Shown in pieces: positions 11,225-23,621 of a stretch of 64,000 nt of DNA. The translations under genes and the position numbers were made by a program. Positions within the stretch are counted from its first letter, which is position 1. Each line of letters begins with the position of its first letter. The notes below the pieces were generated by a model. The model had not been told where the DNA came from and ran no database searches. It saw only the letters and a program-made list of their open reading frames with translations. Source of the stretch: Okapia johnstoni (taxonomy: Eukaryota > Chordata > Mammalia > Artiodactyla > Giraffidae); assembly GCA_024291935.2 (NCBI GenBank), contig CM044309.1:35116001-35180000 (forward strand), given 5' to 3'.

Positions 11225-11640
11225 CCCCAAATAATAATATTGGTGGTATTGTGAATTTAGTGGTGGCACCCCAAGTGATATGCAGAGCTAGAACCTGTGA
11301 ATGTGACCTGATGTAGAAAAAGGGCCTGTGCAGATATATATAATTAATTTCAGACTCTCTAGATGAGATATCCCTGGACTAGGTGGGTCCTAAATCCAAA
11401 GCATACTTGGAAGGGAAGAAAAGGGGCAAGAGACAAAGAAGAAAATGCCATGTAAGAAAGAGGCAGAAATCAAAGTTAGGCAGTTACAAGCTAAGGAACA
11501 CCAGCAGCCTCCAAAAGCTTGGAGAGAGGCATGGAACTCTATCAACACTTTGATTTCGAACTTTGGCTTCCAGAACTGTGAAAGAATACATTTCTCTTGT
11601 CGTAAGCCATCCAGTGGTCATTTGTTATGGCAGCCATAGA
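11225..11640 (+). repeat. Probable MaLR-like LTR remnant
   Basis: Carries the phrases AACCTGTGAATGTGACCTGA, GGTGGGTCCTAAATCC and CCAGAACTGTGAAAGAATAC, in the order expected of an old mammalian LTR or related repeat. Ends were not resolved and the subfamily is not assigned. Confidence 0.5.
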
Positions 11641-12400
11641 AAACTTGTACAGATGGTCACAAAAGTGGACAAAATTCTGAAAAAGATCTTAGTACTCCAC
11701 GTGGCAGAGAGGCAGTGGACATGTCTGCTGGGGAAAGACCAAGTAAAGTGGGCAAATGACCCCTGAATATTATGGTCTCCATCAAAAGCAAAACACTTCA
11801 CTCTTAATTGGAAAGAAATCTTGAAGACTGAGTAACCACTCTCTCACTAAACAAGGCAAATCATCAAACCCCACAGTGGACTCAAAAAATAGTTAATAAG
11901 GAGCACAGTCCTTGCTCACCAATACAACTGACCATAATTTTGCCATCTTTCATTCCCATCACACTACCATCTCCACACACCCCTATAAATCCACCCTCGG
12001 TTCTCAGGCTTCATAAGAACAGATAAAACAGACAATATCATGCCTTCTCCTAATCAGAAGTGCTAAGAAAAGACAGTGTTCTTTGGTAGGTGAGAAGGGC
12101 ATCATGAGATATGGAGTTGAATAAGTATCAGCACAGAGTTGGCTACTGTAAATTTCAGATAAAAACAACATGGCAACCATATAGAAATACCATAGACAGT
12201 AATAAAGCAATTTATGGATAAATGTTCCTATAAAAGATAAACTGCCAGTGGAAAAGCAAAGTAACCTATGATAGGGGAAAGTTTTCCTCTGAGTGACTGA
12301 AAAAAATAGAATTTCAGATCCTATAAGAAACAGATATAAAATGATTTTCAGTACATTATACCTTGATAGTGGGATTGAACTTTAAGATAAAAGAAGAATA
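11641..12400. other. No gene or named repeat
   Basis: AT-rich sequence with only short frames; nothing recognisable. Confidence 0.4.
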
Positions 12401-12405
12401 ATTCA

Positions 12406-12500
12406 AGAGTTCAGGTACACTATGGCTGATTCGTGTTGATATTTGGCAGAAACCAACAAATTTCTGTGAAGCAATTATCCTTAAATTGAAAAATAAATAA
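12406..12500 (+). repeat. Short L1 3' end with target duplication
   Basis: A severely 5'-truncated bovine L1 tail of about 80 bp (GGCAGAAACCAACAAATTTC, then AAATAAATAA). AAGAGTTCAGGTA flanks it on both sides (about 12405 and 12499). Confidence 0.75.
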
Positions 12501-12684
12501 AGAGTTCAGGTATAAATGGTACCTCATCCAGGGGAGGGATGGGAATCAGAGTGGCTTCAAATTTTACACATCTAAATGCAGAAGTTAATGGAATAATAGC
12601 TACAGGATTCTGCAGGAAATAAAATGTGACTTGAAGAATCTTATACCAGCCAAGATATTGTTTTACTCAATTTGATACACTCAC

Positions 12685-12885
12685 ATGTGTGCTTAGTCAC
12701 TCAGTCACGTCCAACTCTTTGCAATCTATGGACTTTAGCCAGCCAGGCACCTCTGTCCATGGGATTTCCCAGGCAAGAATACTGGAGTGGGTTGCCATTT
12801 CCTTCTCCAGGGGATCTTCTCAACCCAGGGATCAAACCCATGTCTTCTGCATTGCAAATGGATTCTTTACCATCTGAGCTACAGA
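12685..12885 (-). repeat. Bov-tA SINE, reverse
   Basis: From GTGTGCTTAGTCACTCAGTC to the head at CTTTACCATCTGAGCTACAG. Confidence 0.85.
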
Positions 12886-13020
12886 TAGCATCACTGACTC
12901 AATGGACATTAATTCGAGCAAACTCTGGGAGACAGTGAAAGACAGGGAAGCCTGGAGTGCTGCAGTCTATGGGGTTGCAAAGAGTCAGACATGACTTAGT
13001 GATTGAACAACAATGACAAC
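12886..13020 (+). repeat. BovB 3' end
   Basis: Begins ATCACTGACTCAATGGACAT and ends near TGATTGAACAACAATGAC. It directly abuts the reverse Bov-tA, giving two related tails back to back. Confidence 0.8.
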
Positions 13021-13264
13021 AAAGACATTGTTTAAGTGTTAAGTTCACAGGTAGAAAATTATGCATCCTTGTCAAAATGAACAGGGAAGAGCACTCATGA
13101 GCCTTTTCTTAAAAAAGAAGAAAATAATTACTAGCCACAAAATCCACCCAACCAAAATAACAGAAAGGTGAATTGATGAGCATAAAATTCACTCCTTGCT
13201 AGAATTAGAGTAGCCTCTCCTATCCCTGCAATGCATTATATACTTTCACTAACTTCATGCCACT

Positions 13265-13345
13265 TTTATTAATGAGTGTATTCCCAGCATCTATAGAATA
13301 TTACCTAGCATAGAGTAGGCCCCTCAAAATGACTGAATAAATGAA
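13265..13345 (+). repeat. L2-like 3' end
   Basis: Contains TTCCCAGCATCTATAGAATA and TGACTGAATAAATGAAT, resembling the LINE2 3' terminus. Diverged. Confidence 0.45.
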
Positions 13346-13432
13346 TTTACATACTTTACTATATTTATATGAAAAACCTGAAATGTCATTTTTAAATTTT
13401 AGTGTAAAGATGTAAATATACATGAGTGATAA

Positions 13433-13731
13433 AGGAGATCAGTCCTGGGTGTTCATTGTTATGACTGATGTTGAAGCTGAAACTCCAATACTTTGGCCAC
13501 CTGATGCGAAGAGCTGACTCATTTGAAAAGACCCTGATGCTGGAAAAGATTCAGGGCAGGAGGAGAAGGGGACAAGAGAGGATGAGATGGTTGGTTGGCA
13601 TCACCGACTCAATGGACATGGGTTTGGGTGGACTCTGGGAGTTGGCGTGATGGACAGGGAGGCCTGGTGTGCTGTGGTTCATGGGGTCACAAAGAGTTGG
13701 ACATGACTGAGCAACTGAACTGAACTGACAC
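13433..13731 (+). repeat. BovB 3' end
   Basis: BovB C-terminal and tail sequence (ACTTTGGCCACCTGATGCG, TGGACATGGGTTTGGGTGGA) ending GAACTGAACTGA. Confidence 0.88.
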
Positions 13732-13739
13732 TGCAAAAT

Positions 13740-14575
13740 TTATTATATGACTTATAGTTTTTTACCATATTGGCTATATTCATGACTCTTTACCATTCTT
13801 GGTTCATGTACTACCAATACAAGCACATGTAACTTACCTAATGTCTTGCTTATTGTTGCTTGACTAGACAGTGTTTACAGTGATGCTGTCAGTATAAAGT
13901 ACTCCCCTTGTGATTTTGCACAATAATTTGGTCCTCTATGCTTGGTTATATTGCTTTGCTAGACACTTTTCTTCAGTAAATCTCTATCTTGTTCTATCTG
14001 TGACCATCTCACTTCAGCTCACCAGAATCTTTAAATATATTCAGTCTAGTGTTTGGCTCCTCATATTCTCTTATTGATAAAATCCTATGGGCCCTAGAGT
14101 TGGATAACTATACATAAAGTTCAGGCAAGTGGTAAGGTAGTTAGAGAATGCAATATATAAGCAGTGGTAATTATAATTTTATATTTGGCACATTTGTTAA
14201 TTGCTGATTGCCATGCTTAGGAGATCCTATGTAACCATTACTGCATATTAACCTTAAGATTGATAATTAAAATCTCCTAAGATGATCATTGTGCATACAT
14301 TGGCAGATTTGCAATGAGGTTTTCTAGATCTCTGGAAAGATCTTAACTTCTGTTCCTTAATAGTTCAGTTAAATATTTATTAAGCATCTGCTTATTGTAT
14401 TCTGCCAATTCCAAGATGTATGATATGCACTCTGAGAATTCTAGTGACCAGTAAAGGGAAAATTACAGTTTTAATAGTACTTTGACAAATGGATAGGAAG
14501 TAAGACGGGAGTCCAGGGTTTTAATACAATTTGATATGAATCTATAAAATGTCTGCTGGTGATTATATGCAACCT
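13740..14575. other. No gene or named repeat
   Basis: AT-rich sequence with no convincing frame. Confidence 0.4.
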
Positions 14576-14579
14576 GTTA

Positions 14580-15510
14580 TTTTTTTCAGATATAGATGTG
14601 TATACATTCCTTTTCAGATTCTTTTCCATTATAGGTTAGTACAAGATACTGAGTATAGTTCGCTGTGCTGTACAGTCAGTCCTTGTTGGTTTTCTGTTTG
14701 TATATAGTAGTGTGTATATATTAATCCCAAACTCCTAATTTATCACTCCTCACCTCCCTCCTTACCCTTTGGTAACCGTAAGTTTGTTTTCTATGTCTGT
14801 GAATATATTTATGTTTTTAAATAAGTTCATTTGTATCATTTTTTAGATTCTACATATAAGTACTATCAATTATTTGTCTTTGACTTATTTCACTTCATGA
14901 GATTATCTCTAGGTCCATCCATGTTCCTGCAAGTGACACTATTTCCTTCTTTTCTTATGACTCAGCGATACTCCATTGTATATATGTACCACATCTTCTT
15001 AACCCACTCATCTGTTGATGGACATTTGGCTTGCTTCCCTGTCCTGGAATAATGCTGCTATGAACACTAGACTTCATATATCTTTTTGAATTAGAGTATT
15101 CTCCAGATACGTGCCCAGGAGTGGAATTTCTGGATCCTACTGCAACTCTAGAAGCCTTCATACTGCTCTCCATAGTGATTATACCAGTTTACTTTTCCAC
15201 CACAGTGTAAAAGTGTTCCTTTTTCTCCACACTCTCTTCAGCATTTATTACTTTTTGACTTTTTAAGGATGGCCATTCTGACTGTTGTGAGGTGATACCT
15301 CCTTATGGTTTTGATTTGCATGTTAATTAGTGAAATTGACCATCTTTTCATGTGCCTGTTGGCCATCTCTACGACTTCTTTGGAGAAAACATTTATTTAG
15401 GTCTTCGACCCATTTTTTATTGTTTTTTATATTAAGCTATATGTATAAGCTGTTTGTATATTTTGGAAATTAATCTCTCGTTAATTTATTAGATATTGAA
15501 CATAAGTATA
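14580..15510 (-). repeat. L1 3' region, reverse
   Basis: Reverse L1 3' sequence. On the minus strand one reads SSVHSSIIPGQGSKPNVHQQM near 15050, and the plus strand shows GATTATCTCTAGGTCCATCCATG, a typical L1 ORF2-end region. Degenerate. Confidence 0.7.
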
Positions 15511-15852
15511 TAAAAAAAAAACAGTCCACAAGACTAAGTTCCAGTCCTATAAATTAACAGTTTTGAAAGACAAACACTTAAATAATTACAACACAAGATG
15601 GTGCTGATAATTGAAGATAAAATACATAAAGACAGTAACTTATTAAATATGGGGGCTAGGAAGTCACATTTAGCAGGCAGCAGCCTATGTGGCTTGAGCA
15701 GTGGTTGAGATGTGTGTATAAAGTTTGGAAGTTAGGCTGTGATCAGATCTTGGAAGGCCTTGCATGGCAACCTGAGGAATGTGAACCTGACTTTCTAGGA
15801 CTAGGTAGTAAGGAGCCATTGATGACTTTTTAAACTCCATAACAGTAGAGTT

Positions 15853-16077
15853 GGGCTTCCCAGGTGGCGCTAGTGGTAAAGAACCTGGCTGCCAATGTAG
15901 GAGACATAAGAGATGCAGGTTCAATACCTGGGTCTGGAAGAACCCCTGGAGGAGGGCATGGCAATCCACTCCAGTATTCTTGCCTGGAGAATCCCCATAG
16001 ACAGAGGAGCCTGGTGGGCTACAGTCCTTGGGTTGCAAATAGTTGGACATGATTGAAGTGACTTAGCATGCACAACA
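15853..16077 (+). repeat. Bov-tA SINE
   Basis: Head GGGCTTCCCAGGTGGCGCTA, tail to AAGTGACTTAGCATGCACAAC. Confidence 0.88.
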
Positions 16078-16079
16078 GA

Positions 16080-16727
16080 ATTAGGTCTGGGATCTAGAAA
16101 GGTAACTCATACGGCTCATAAAATAAATTGGAATTGAGAAGCATTCAGAAAGATGAGTTATTTCGGAACTCAGAGTTTACATATGACTGATGTTCTCTGA
16201 AATTTTGGTAATGTGTCATAAGTGTAATTGTCATTCTTCAATCAGTAAATTTTGATTACATGAAGACACAATGGAAAACTTAAAGACTAGTTAAATGTAG
16301 CTCTTGCACTGGAAACAAGTAAACAAAAAGTTGTAAATACTAAGTGGATGGAGTTCTTAGATGAAAGTTTCCAAAAGGAGCAGTGGGACTGAAACGGCTC
16401 CCAGCAGCTGGAGAGAAAAAGAGGAGACTATAAATTGCTTGATTTATGAGGGTGAAATTCTATTAAAATTTAAACATATACATGATGACTCTGCATGTAT
16501 AGAACTTAGAAGTGAATCACCAGTAACTGTGTTTTTTCAAATTTTTATTTATCCATTAAGCTTTTTTTTTTTTTTTTTCAAGTGAATCCTATATAAAACT
16601 CCAACGAGGCCCCGAGTCTTGACTATTATGCATCATCTCATGCTTATTTCCGAGTGGTCCTCAAGTCATCCTGTGGAACCCTAGGAATACATGGAATATG
16701 GTGTGTGAAAACCACTGCTCAGGTTCA
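16080..16727. other. No gene; poly-T at 16561-16578
   Basis: Mostly unassigned sequence with an 18-bp T run. Confidence 0.4.
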
Positions 16728-16990
16728 ACAAACTCATATTACAGATGAGGAAATTCAAGAAGTTACCTTATGTCAGCATAGTGCTGTATTAATAGGTCCA
16801 CTGGTCTGAAATGAAAATGTTTGGGTCAGAGTCCCAGCTTTGCCACTTTGACTTTGAGACTTGGACAAGTCAGTTGACTGCTGTTTTGCCTCACTTTTCT
16901 ATTATAATTCATAAGATTAGAAATTTGGCTTATATAATCTCTGTAATTTTATTACTGCTGGAAAATTATTTAAGGCCAATAGTGGAAATA
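16728..16990 (+). repeat. MIR SINE remnants
   Basis: First a reverse-type MIR core (TTACAGATGAGGAAATTCAA), then a plus MIR with GAGTCCCAGCTTTGCCACTT and GACTTGGACAAGTCAGTTGA. Ancient and diverged. Confidence 0.65.
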
Positions 16991-17041
16991 CTAAGATGTA
17001 GTTATCCACATCTCAGTTCCAGTGTTCTTTCCATGGTACTG

Positions 17042-17574
17042 AAGTAGGACTGCAGTCTATTGAGAAGACAGAGAATGGATGCCCTGTATGAAACTTTTAT
17101 ATACGTCTCATAATAACACTTCCTATATATTCAGAGTGGATATGCACAGTTTCTTGATCCATGGCACCGCACCAACTATAGATGAATATGCTGCCAGGTT
17201 TCAGTAACTATTAAATATTTCTACTTGACATGAACACTGATATTTATGGAAATCTGCCAACTGCTGAATCATACCATTCCTGGAACACTGTTTCTTATCC
17301 CCAAGCTTACAAAGCCACAACCTGATTAATACAACTGAATAAAACATCAAGTTATGTATCTAAGGTGTGTTTTAACAACAGAAAGGCATCCCATAAATAG
17401 AACATATATATTCACTTCCAGAAAAGGCATACAATGCATAGACAATTTTACACAAGATAAAGAATGGGTTTAAAATTAAGATTAATTCATTATCCTTTTG
17501 TGGTATCCTCCTTTGTTCTGTATACATAACACTATAAGTGTTTCTAATGAATTCTGCTGGCTGATTGACTTTTA
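17042..17574. other. No gene or named repeat
   Basis: AT-rich sequence with no usable frame. Confidence 0.4.
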
Positions 17575-17702
17575 AATTTTTTTATTGAAGTATAGTTGAT
17601 TTACAGTGTTGTATTAGTTTCTGGTGTGTAGCAAAGTGATTCCATTATACATATATGTGTACATGCATGCATGCATGTGTGCTCAGTCACGTTTGACTCT
17701 AA
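17575..17702 (-). repeat. L1 3' end, reverse, with SINE fragment
   Basis: AAGTATAGTTGATTTACAGTG and GTGTAGCAAAGTGATTCC are reverse L1 3' terminal sequence. From 17668 a short ATGC repeat and GTGTGCTCAGTCACGTTTGA (Bov-tA tail fragment) follow. Confidence 0.7.
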
Positions 17703-17891
17703 CTTTTCTTCATGAAAAGTATATTGAGGGTAGTTTTATGATATTATTTTGACACTCCGTATTCAATAATATAGTCGTTTTCAATATTGTTTTTGGGCTG
17801 GTGGTTTTTGCTTTTATTCCTGGACCATTCTCTACAGAATGACTGTCAATATTGTTAAAACATTTAACTTCGTATTTCTGCTTTTATGTAC

Positions 17892-18096
17892 TATGCTAGT
17901 CACTCAGTCGTGTCCAAATATTTGCAACCCCATGGACTATAGCCCACCAGGCTCCTCTGTCCGTGGGGTTTCCCAGGAAAGAATACTGGAGTGCGTTGCC
18001 ATTTCCTTCTTCAGGAGATCTTCCAGACCCAGGGATTGAACCCGAGTGTCCTGCATTGCAGGCAGATTCTCTATTGTCTGAGCCACCACGGAAGCT
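17892..18096 (-). repeat. Bov-tA SINE, reverse
   Basis: From TGCTAGTCACTCAGTCGTGT to the head TGTCTGAGCCACCACGGAAG. Confidence 0.87.
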
Positions 18097-18599
18097 CTTG
18101 GAGACATACAAAAAGAAACATTATTTCATGAATGAAGTTAAATAAGAAGCAAAGTGATGATAAATTTCATCAGAATTGCTTTACTTTGGCTACTCGTGGT
18201 CTTAGGAAGGACTGGAATGAACATAATTATATTTTGGTAACCTCAGAGCTTTGATTAACTTTTGGTTGTTAATTAGTAGCACTATACATTCACCTTAGAA
18301 TTTTAGCATAAAACTTAGTAGAAAACACTTTAGCTATTAAATTCCTGTATTAAATATCTTTCCTTTCTTGAATATCAGAGCTTAATTAGTTATAACAAAG
18401 AATAAACACTAAAGCCAACAACATACCGATGACAAAACAAATGAAAAGGAGCATAAAATAGTAGTAAATATCTGTATTATTTTAATCTCTGAACTTTAAT
18501 TGTATAAAAAGTACGTTATATGAGAGACACACCTGAAACAAAACATAAAGTTTTTAAAAATTCCTAATATAAAATGTAGAAACTGATCATTAAAAGACA

Positions 18600-19480
18600 A
18601 CTTAAGAAAATGGCTAAGATGAGGCTGTTCATAGAAAAGGAGATGCAAATTGCCAATTAACATAAAATGATGCTCATCCTCTAGTAGTCATGGAGATGCA
18701 AATATAAGCTATAATGAGGCACAAATTTTCACATATCAGGATTGGTAAAATTGTTAAAGGCTTATGACATCTGGTGCTGGCAAAGATGTGACAAAATGGA
18801 CACATTTGCTGGTGGAAGTGTGAATCATTTTTACTGAACATAATGATTTTTAAATGGATATACCATTCCCTTCAGCAAGTCTCAATTACGGAAACTAATT
18901 CTATAAAAATGCAAAAATTCATATAAAAGGATATATATGGGCTTCCTTAGTGGCTTAGCGGGAAAGAAATCTTCCTGCCAATGCAGGAGATGCAGGTTCG
19001 ATCGCTGGGTGGGGAAGATCCCCTGGAGAAGGAAATGGCAACCCATTCCAGTATTCTTGCCTGGAAAATCCCATGGACAGAGGAGCCTGGCAGGCTGCAG
19101 TGCATGGGGTCACAAGAGTTGGACACAACTTAGCAACTAAATAACAGCAACAATATACACATACAAAGATGTCTACTGTAGCATTGTTTGCTGGAATAAA
19201 TATTGACTTTTTTCATCAATGAGAGAAGTGCTGAATAAGCCTCAGAATACACTTAATGTAGATTATGCAGTTATTTAAAAAAGATATTTAACTTAGAATG
19301 ATGATCATAAAGATCATAATATAAAGTGAAAATAATACATAACAGATTGAAGAGTAGTATATATTTTACGATCCTGTATTTTAAATGGTAGAAGAACATG
19401 CTTTCATAGACCCTATATATCATTTATATGTGTGAATTTTGAATGCACATCACACATATGCATTTTTTTTGAGCAAGAAG
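18600..19480 (+). repeat. L1 ORF2-end and 3' region split by a SINE
   Basis: Typical L1 phrases: AAGGAGATGCAAATTGCCAA, GTGCTGGCAAAGATGTGAC and, after the SINE, TACTGTAGCATTGTTTGCTG. Bov-tA at 18939-19147 interrupts it. Confidence 0.7.
18939..19147 (+). repeat. Bov-tA SINE inside L1
   Basis: Head GGGCTTCCTTAGTGGCTTAG, tail ending ACTTAGCAACTAAATAACAG. Confidence 0.87.
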
Positions 19481-19499
19481 CACTGAAACATATACATTA

Positions 19500-19712
19500 T
19501 CATATGTAAAATTAGATAGCCAGTGGAAACTGGCTGTATGACACAGGGGGCTCAAATTCAGTGCCTTGTGATAACTTAGATGAGTGGGATGGGGCAGGAG
19601 GTGGGAGAGAGGTTCAGGAGTGAGGGGACATACATATATTCATGTTGATATATGGCAGAAAACAGCATAATATTGTAAAACAATTATCCTTCAATTAAAA
19701 GTAATTAAAAAT
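19500..19712 (+). repeat. Bovine L1 3' end
   Basis: Contains GCTGTATGACACAGGGGGCT, TGATATATGGCAGAAAACAG and TTGTAAAACAATTATCCTTC. Confidence 0.75.
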
Positions 19713-20059
19713 ATTCTTATCAAACTGCTAATATGAATCACCTTGGGGAGCTGATTATAGTAGGGGCAGTGGAGAAAAATTGGAAAGATTTTCATTATAC
19801 ATTATAGTATTGTTTGAATAATGACATGTAAGCAATATAGATGACATAAAAATATTTTTATGTTCAAAATAATTTAAAAAGTCAACAGATGGGAAAGCTA
19901 TATCATGCAAACCAAAATCAAAATGCCATAATACAAGTAGGGTGAGAAAATACTTTACTGCCCAAACTGGAAGACTTTTAAGAATGCAAAGGGTAGCTAA
20001 CCAAACAAGCTGCCATTCTGGTATAAAGCAGAATGATCCCATAAAACTGGGAATTCAAT

Positions 20060-20290
20060 CTTGGGAATGTAATCTACAGCATAGTGACTATAGTTATTAA
20101 TACTGTATATATATTTTGAAAATTGCTAACAGAGTAAATCTCAAGAGTTCTCATCATAGGAGAAAACACTTTAACTCTATGTAGCGATGGATGTTAAACT
20201 TACTGAACTAGACTTATAGTGGTGATCGTTTTGCAGTATACACAAATATCTAATTATTGAATGCTTAAACCTAACGTTATATGTCAGCTA
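20060..20290 (+). repeat. Old L1 3' end
   Basis: Contains ATCTACAGCATAGTGACTAT and GACTTATAGTGGTGATCGTT, the L1MA-type 3' terminal sequence. Confidence 0.65.
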
Positions 20291-20639
20291 TGACTCAATT
20301 TTTAAAATGTCTGCGGTTTAATAGAGCTAAAGCAGGAATCTATGGTTTCAGTGTATACTGGGCCACTTTATGGGACCCTAGGTGGCAAGATAACATTACA
20401 CTCCTGTCTTGGTATTCATTTTGTCTGGCTAAAATAACCTCTGGCTGGAATGCTATTAAATGATATTTTAAAGCATTTAAATTCTTAAGAAATCAGACAC
20501 TATGCATGCAAGACTAATCACAGATGCAGCCATTAAATGACAGCATGTTAATTTCCTGTTGGTGCCCCACTTGTCTATGTAAACAAGTCCCTACCAAAAG
20601 TTTATTTTGCCAATTTTGTTTTCAAAGAGAAGTGTTTGT

Positions 20640-20850
20640 GTGTGCATGTGTTTGTAATATATAAAAAATATATTATGGTATGGATATGGATAGTGCTGCT
20701 ATCATGTATATTATATATTTTATATTATATACTACATATATATAATATATAGTTTATCACACACCTATTCATATATATGGATATGAGTAGTGCTACTGTA
20801 ATTATCATAATCAGGGGAAGTATACATATGTATATATATGTATGTATGTG
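20640..20850. repeat. TA/TG-rich low complexity
   Basis: Runs of TATATA and TGTATG without unit purity. Confidence 0.7.
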
Positions 20851-20859
20851 TTTTGAAGT

Positions 20860-22507
20860 TTTAATTTTAGTGAAGTACAGATTATCAGTTATATCCTTCA
20901 AGAATCATGCCTTTAGAATTTTATGTAAAAAGTCAAAGCTCTACCCAAGATCACCTAGATTTTCCCCTATGTTATCTTCTAAGCTTTATTGTAATGTATT
21001 TTAGAATTAGGACTGTGATCCATTTTGAGTTACTCTGTGAAGAGTATAAAGTCTGTATAAATTGTTTTGCATGTGGATATCCAGTTCCAGCACTGTTGAA
21101 GGGACTTTGTTCCATTGTATTTTCTTTACTCCTTTATCAAAGATCAGTTGATTGATTTTGTGGGTTTATTTTGGGCTCTCTGTTGTGTTGCAAATAGATC
21201 TATTTGTCTATTCTTTTGCCACTGTCACACAATCTTGATTGCTATAGTTTTTCCGTCAGTTTTTTGCTATAGTTTTTGAGTCAGTTCTATGACTTAATTT
21301 TCTCTTTCCAAATTGAGTTGGCTATTCTAGATCTTTTGCCTCTTCATATAAGTTTTAGAATCAGTTTGTTGATATTCACATAATAACTTGCTGAGATCGA
21401 GTTTATGATAAATCCATCGGTCAAGTTGGGATAACAAACATTTTGACAAGGTTGAGTTCCAACCCGTGACAAGGTTCCAACCCATGAACATGGACTATCT
21501 TTCCATTTATTTAAGTCTCCTTTGATCTTTCACCAGAGTTGTGTAGTTTTCTTCATAAAGATCTTGTATATATTTTGTTAGATTTATACCTAAGTACTGT
21601 AAACACTGTTGTGTTTTTAATTTCAAATTACATTTATTCATCGCTGGTATGGAGGAAAACTATTAACTTTTGTCTAACTTTGTATACTGCAACCTCAATC
21701 ACTTATTAGTTCCAGGAGGGTTTTTTTTTTTTTTTCTGTTGATTCTTTAGGATTGTCTATGTAAATTATGTCATATAGTAAAAAGGACAGTTATATTTCA
21801 TCCTTCCTAATTTGTAAACCTTTTATTTCCTTTTTGTTATCAAATCACCTAAGATTTTTGATATACAGTTGATAAGCAGTGATGAGAGGGACATCTTTTC
21901 CTTGTTCCTAATTATAGGAAAGTTCTGAGATTCTCACCATTAAGTATTATATTAGCAATAGGATTTTGTAGATGCTTTTTTATCATGTTAGGGAAGTTTC
22001 CCCCTAGTCCTCGCTTACTGACAGGTGTTTATAAATGAATGGGTGTTGAGTTTTTCAATTGATTTTTCCTGCTATTTATAATTTGATCATTTTTCTTTTT
22101 TACCCTGTTAAGGGGATGGGTTACATTCATTGATTTTTTGACTGTTGAACCAGTCTTGCATGTATGGATAAATATCACTTGTATGGGTAAATACACTTAT
22201 GGTATATAATTATTTTATACATTGTTAAATTCAATTTCCTATATTTTGCTGAGGATTTTTGCGTCTATTTTCATAAGATATATTGATGTGTGATTTTCTA
22301 TTCTTGTCTTATCTTCATTTGATTTTGGTATTAGGGCAAGCCTGGTCTCATAGAACAAAATAAGAAGTATTCACTCTGCTTCTGTCTTCTGGAAGATATT
22401 ATAGAGAATAGCTATGATTTCCTCCTTAAATGTTTGATAGAAATAATCAGCAAACCCACCTGGGCCTGGTGCTTTAGTTTTGTAAAGTTATTGATGGTTG
22501 AATTGCT
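20860..22507 (-). repeat. L1 ORF2 remnant, reverse
   Basis: Reverse L1 ORF2. Plus-strand marks include GATCCATTTTGAGTTACTCT, CTTTGATCTTTCACCAGAGT and CCACCTGGGCCTGGTGCTTT. It carries two local tandem duplications, at 21240-21290 and 21447-21487. BovB is inserted at its right end. Confidence 0.75.
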
Positions 22508-23180
22508 TTCTTACTGTTGTTCTGTCACTCAGCTGTGTCCAATTCTTCGTGACCGCATGGACTGCAGCACACCAGGCTCCCGTTCTTCACTTTCTCCCGG
22601 AGTTTGTGCAAACTCATGTCCATTCAGTCAACTATGCCATCCAACCATCTCATCCTCTGCTGGCCCATTCTTCTATTGCCCTCAATCTTTCCCAACATCA
22701 GGGTCTTTTCCAATGAGTCGGCTTTTTGCACGAGGTGGCCAAAATATTGGAGCTTCAGCCTCAGCATCAGTCTTTCCAATTAATAATCAGGGTTGATTTC
22801 CTTTAGGATTTGATCTCCTTGTGGTTCAAGGGACTCCCAAGTCTTCTCTAGAACCACAGTTCAAAAACATCAATTCTTCAGTGCTCAGCCTTCTTTATGG
22901 TCCAATTCTCACATCCATACAAGATGACTGGAAAAACTATATATGGACCTTTGTCAGCAAGGTGATATCTGCTTTTTAATATATTGTCTAGGTTTGTCAT
23001 AGCTTTTCTTCAAGAAGCAAGTATCTTTTAATTTCATGGCTGAAGTCCCCATCTCTAGTGATTTTGGAGCCCAAGAAAATAGTCTGTCAGTTTCCACTTT
23101 TCTCCCATCTATTTGCCATGAAGGATGGGACCAGATGCCAGGATCTTCATTTTTTGAATGTTTAGTTTCAAGCCAGCTTT
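22508..23180 (-). mobile_element. BovB 3' part, reverse, old copy
   Basis: Reverse BovB tail and RT C-terminal region (TCTCATCCTCTGCTGGCC, CCAATTCTCACATCCATAC), with many indels. It is more diverged than the copies at 6366 and 51028. Confidence 0.85.
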
Positions 23181-23621
23181 AAAGTGGGGAGATGGGGAGC
23201 ATTTTATAGTCTGTCAATTAAGTCTCAGTCTTCTGATGTGTCTGTGCTCCTGGGCTGTAAACTTTACTAGTGCTTCTTAGTGCCCGCCAACTTAGGTGAG
23301 AAAGCATGTGGAGCAAGGACTGACAGTGAGTATTTCTCTTACCCAGATAGGTTAGACTCTGCTAAAATCACAGCAGGTTAGGTTGTTTTTCTAATTTCAT
23401 TTTGCTTTTTTTTATGGGCATAGATTTTGTACAAGACAACTTACTTGACCTCTTGGTTGGCATTGTACATTATGGACCACCACCTTCTTAAAACTATCTA
23501 TTCCCCAGTTATTCCAGCTTTTTGGCTTCTCTGTGTAGGCTCTTGGATCCCTGAATGTCAACTGAATCTATTTAAAACTCAAACATTTTATTCACACCAT
23601 CTCTCTGGGAATGTGAAGTCA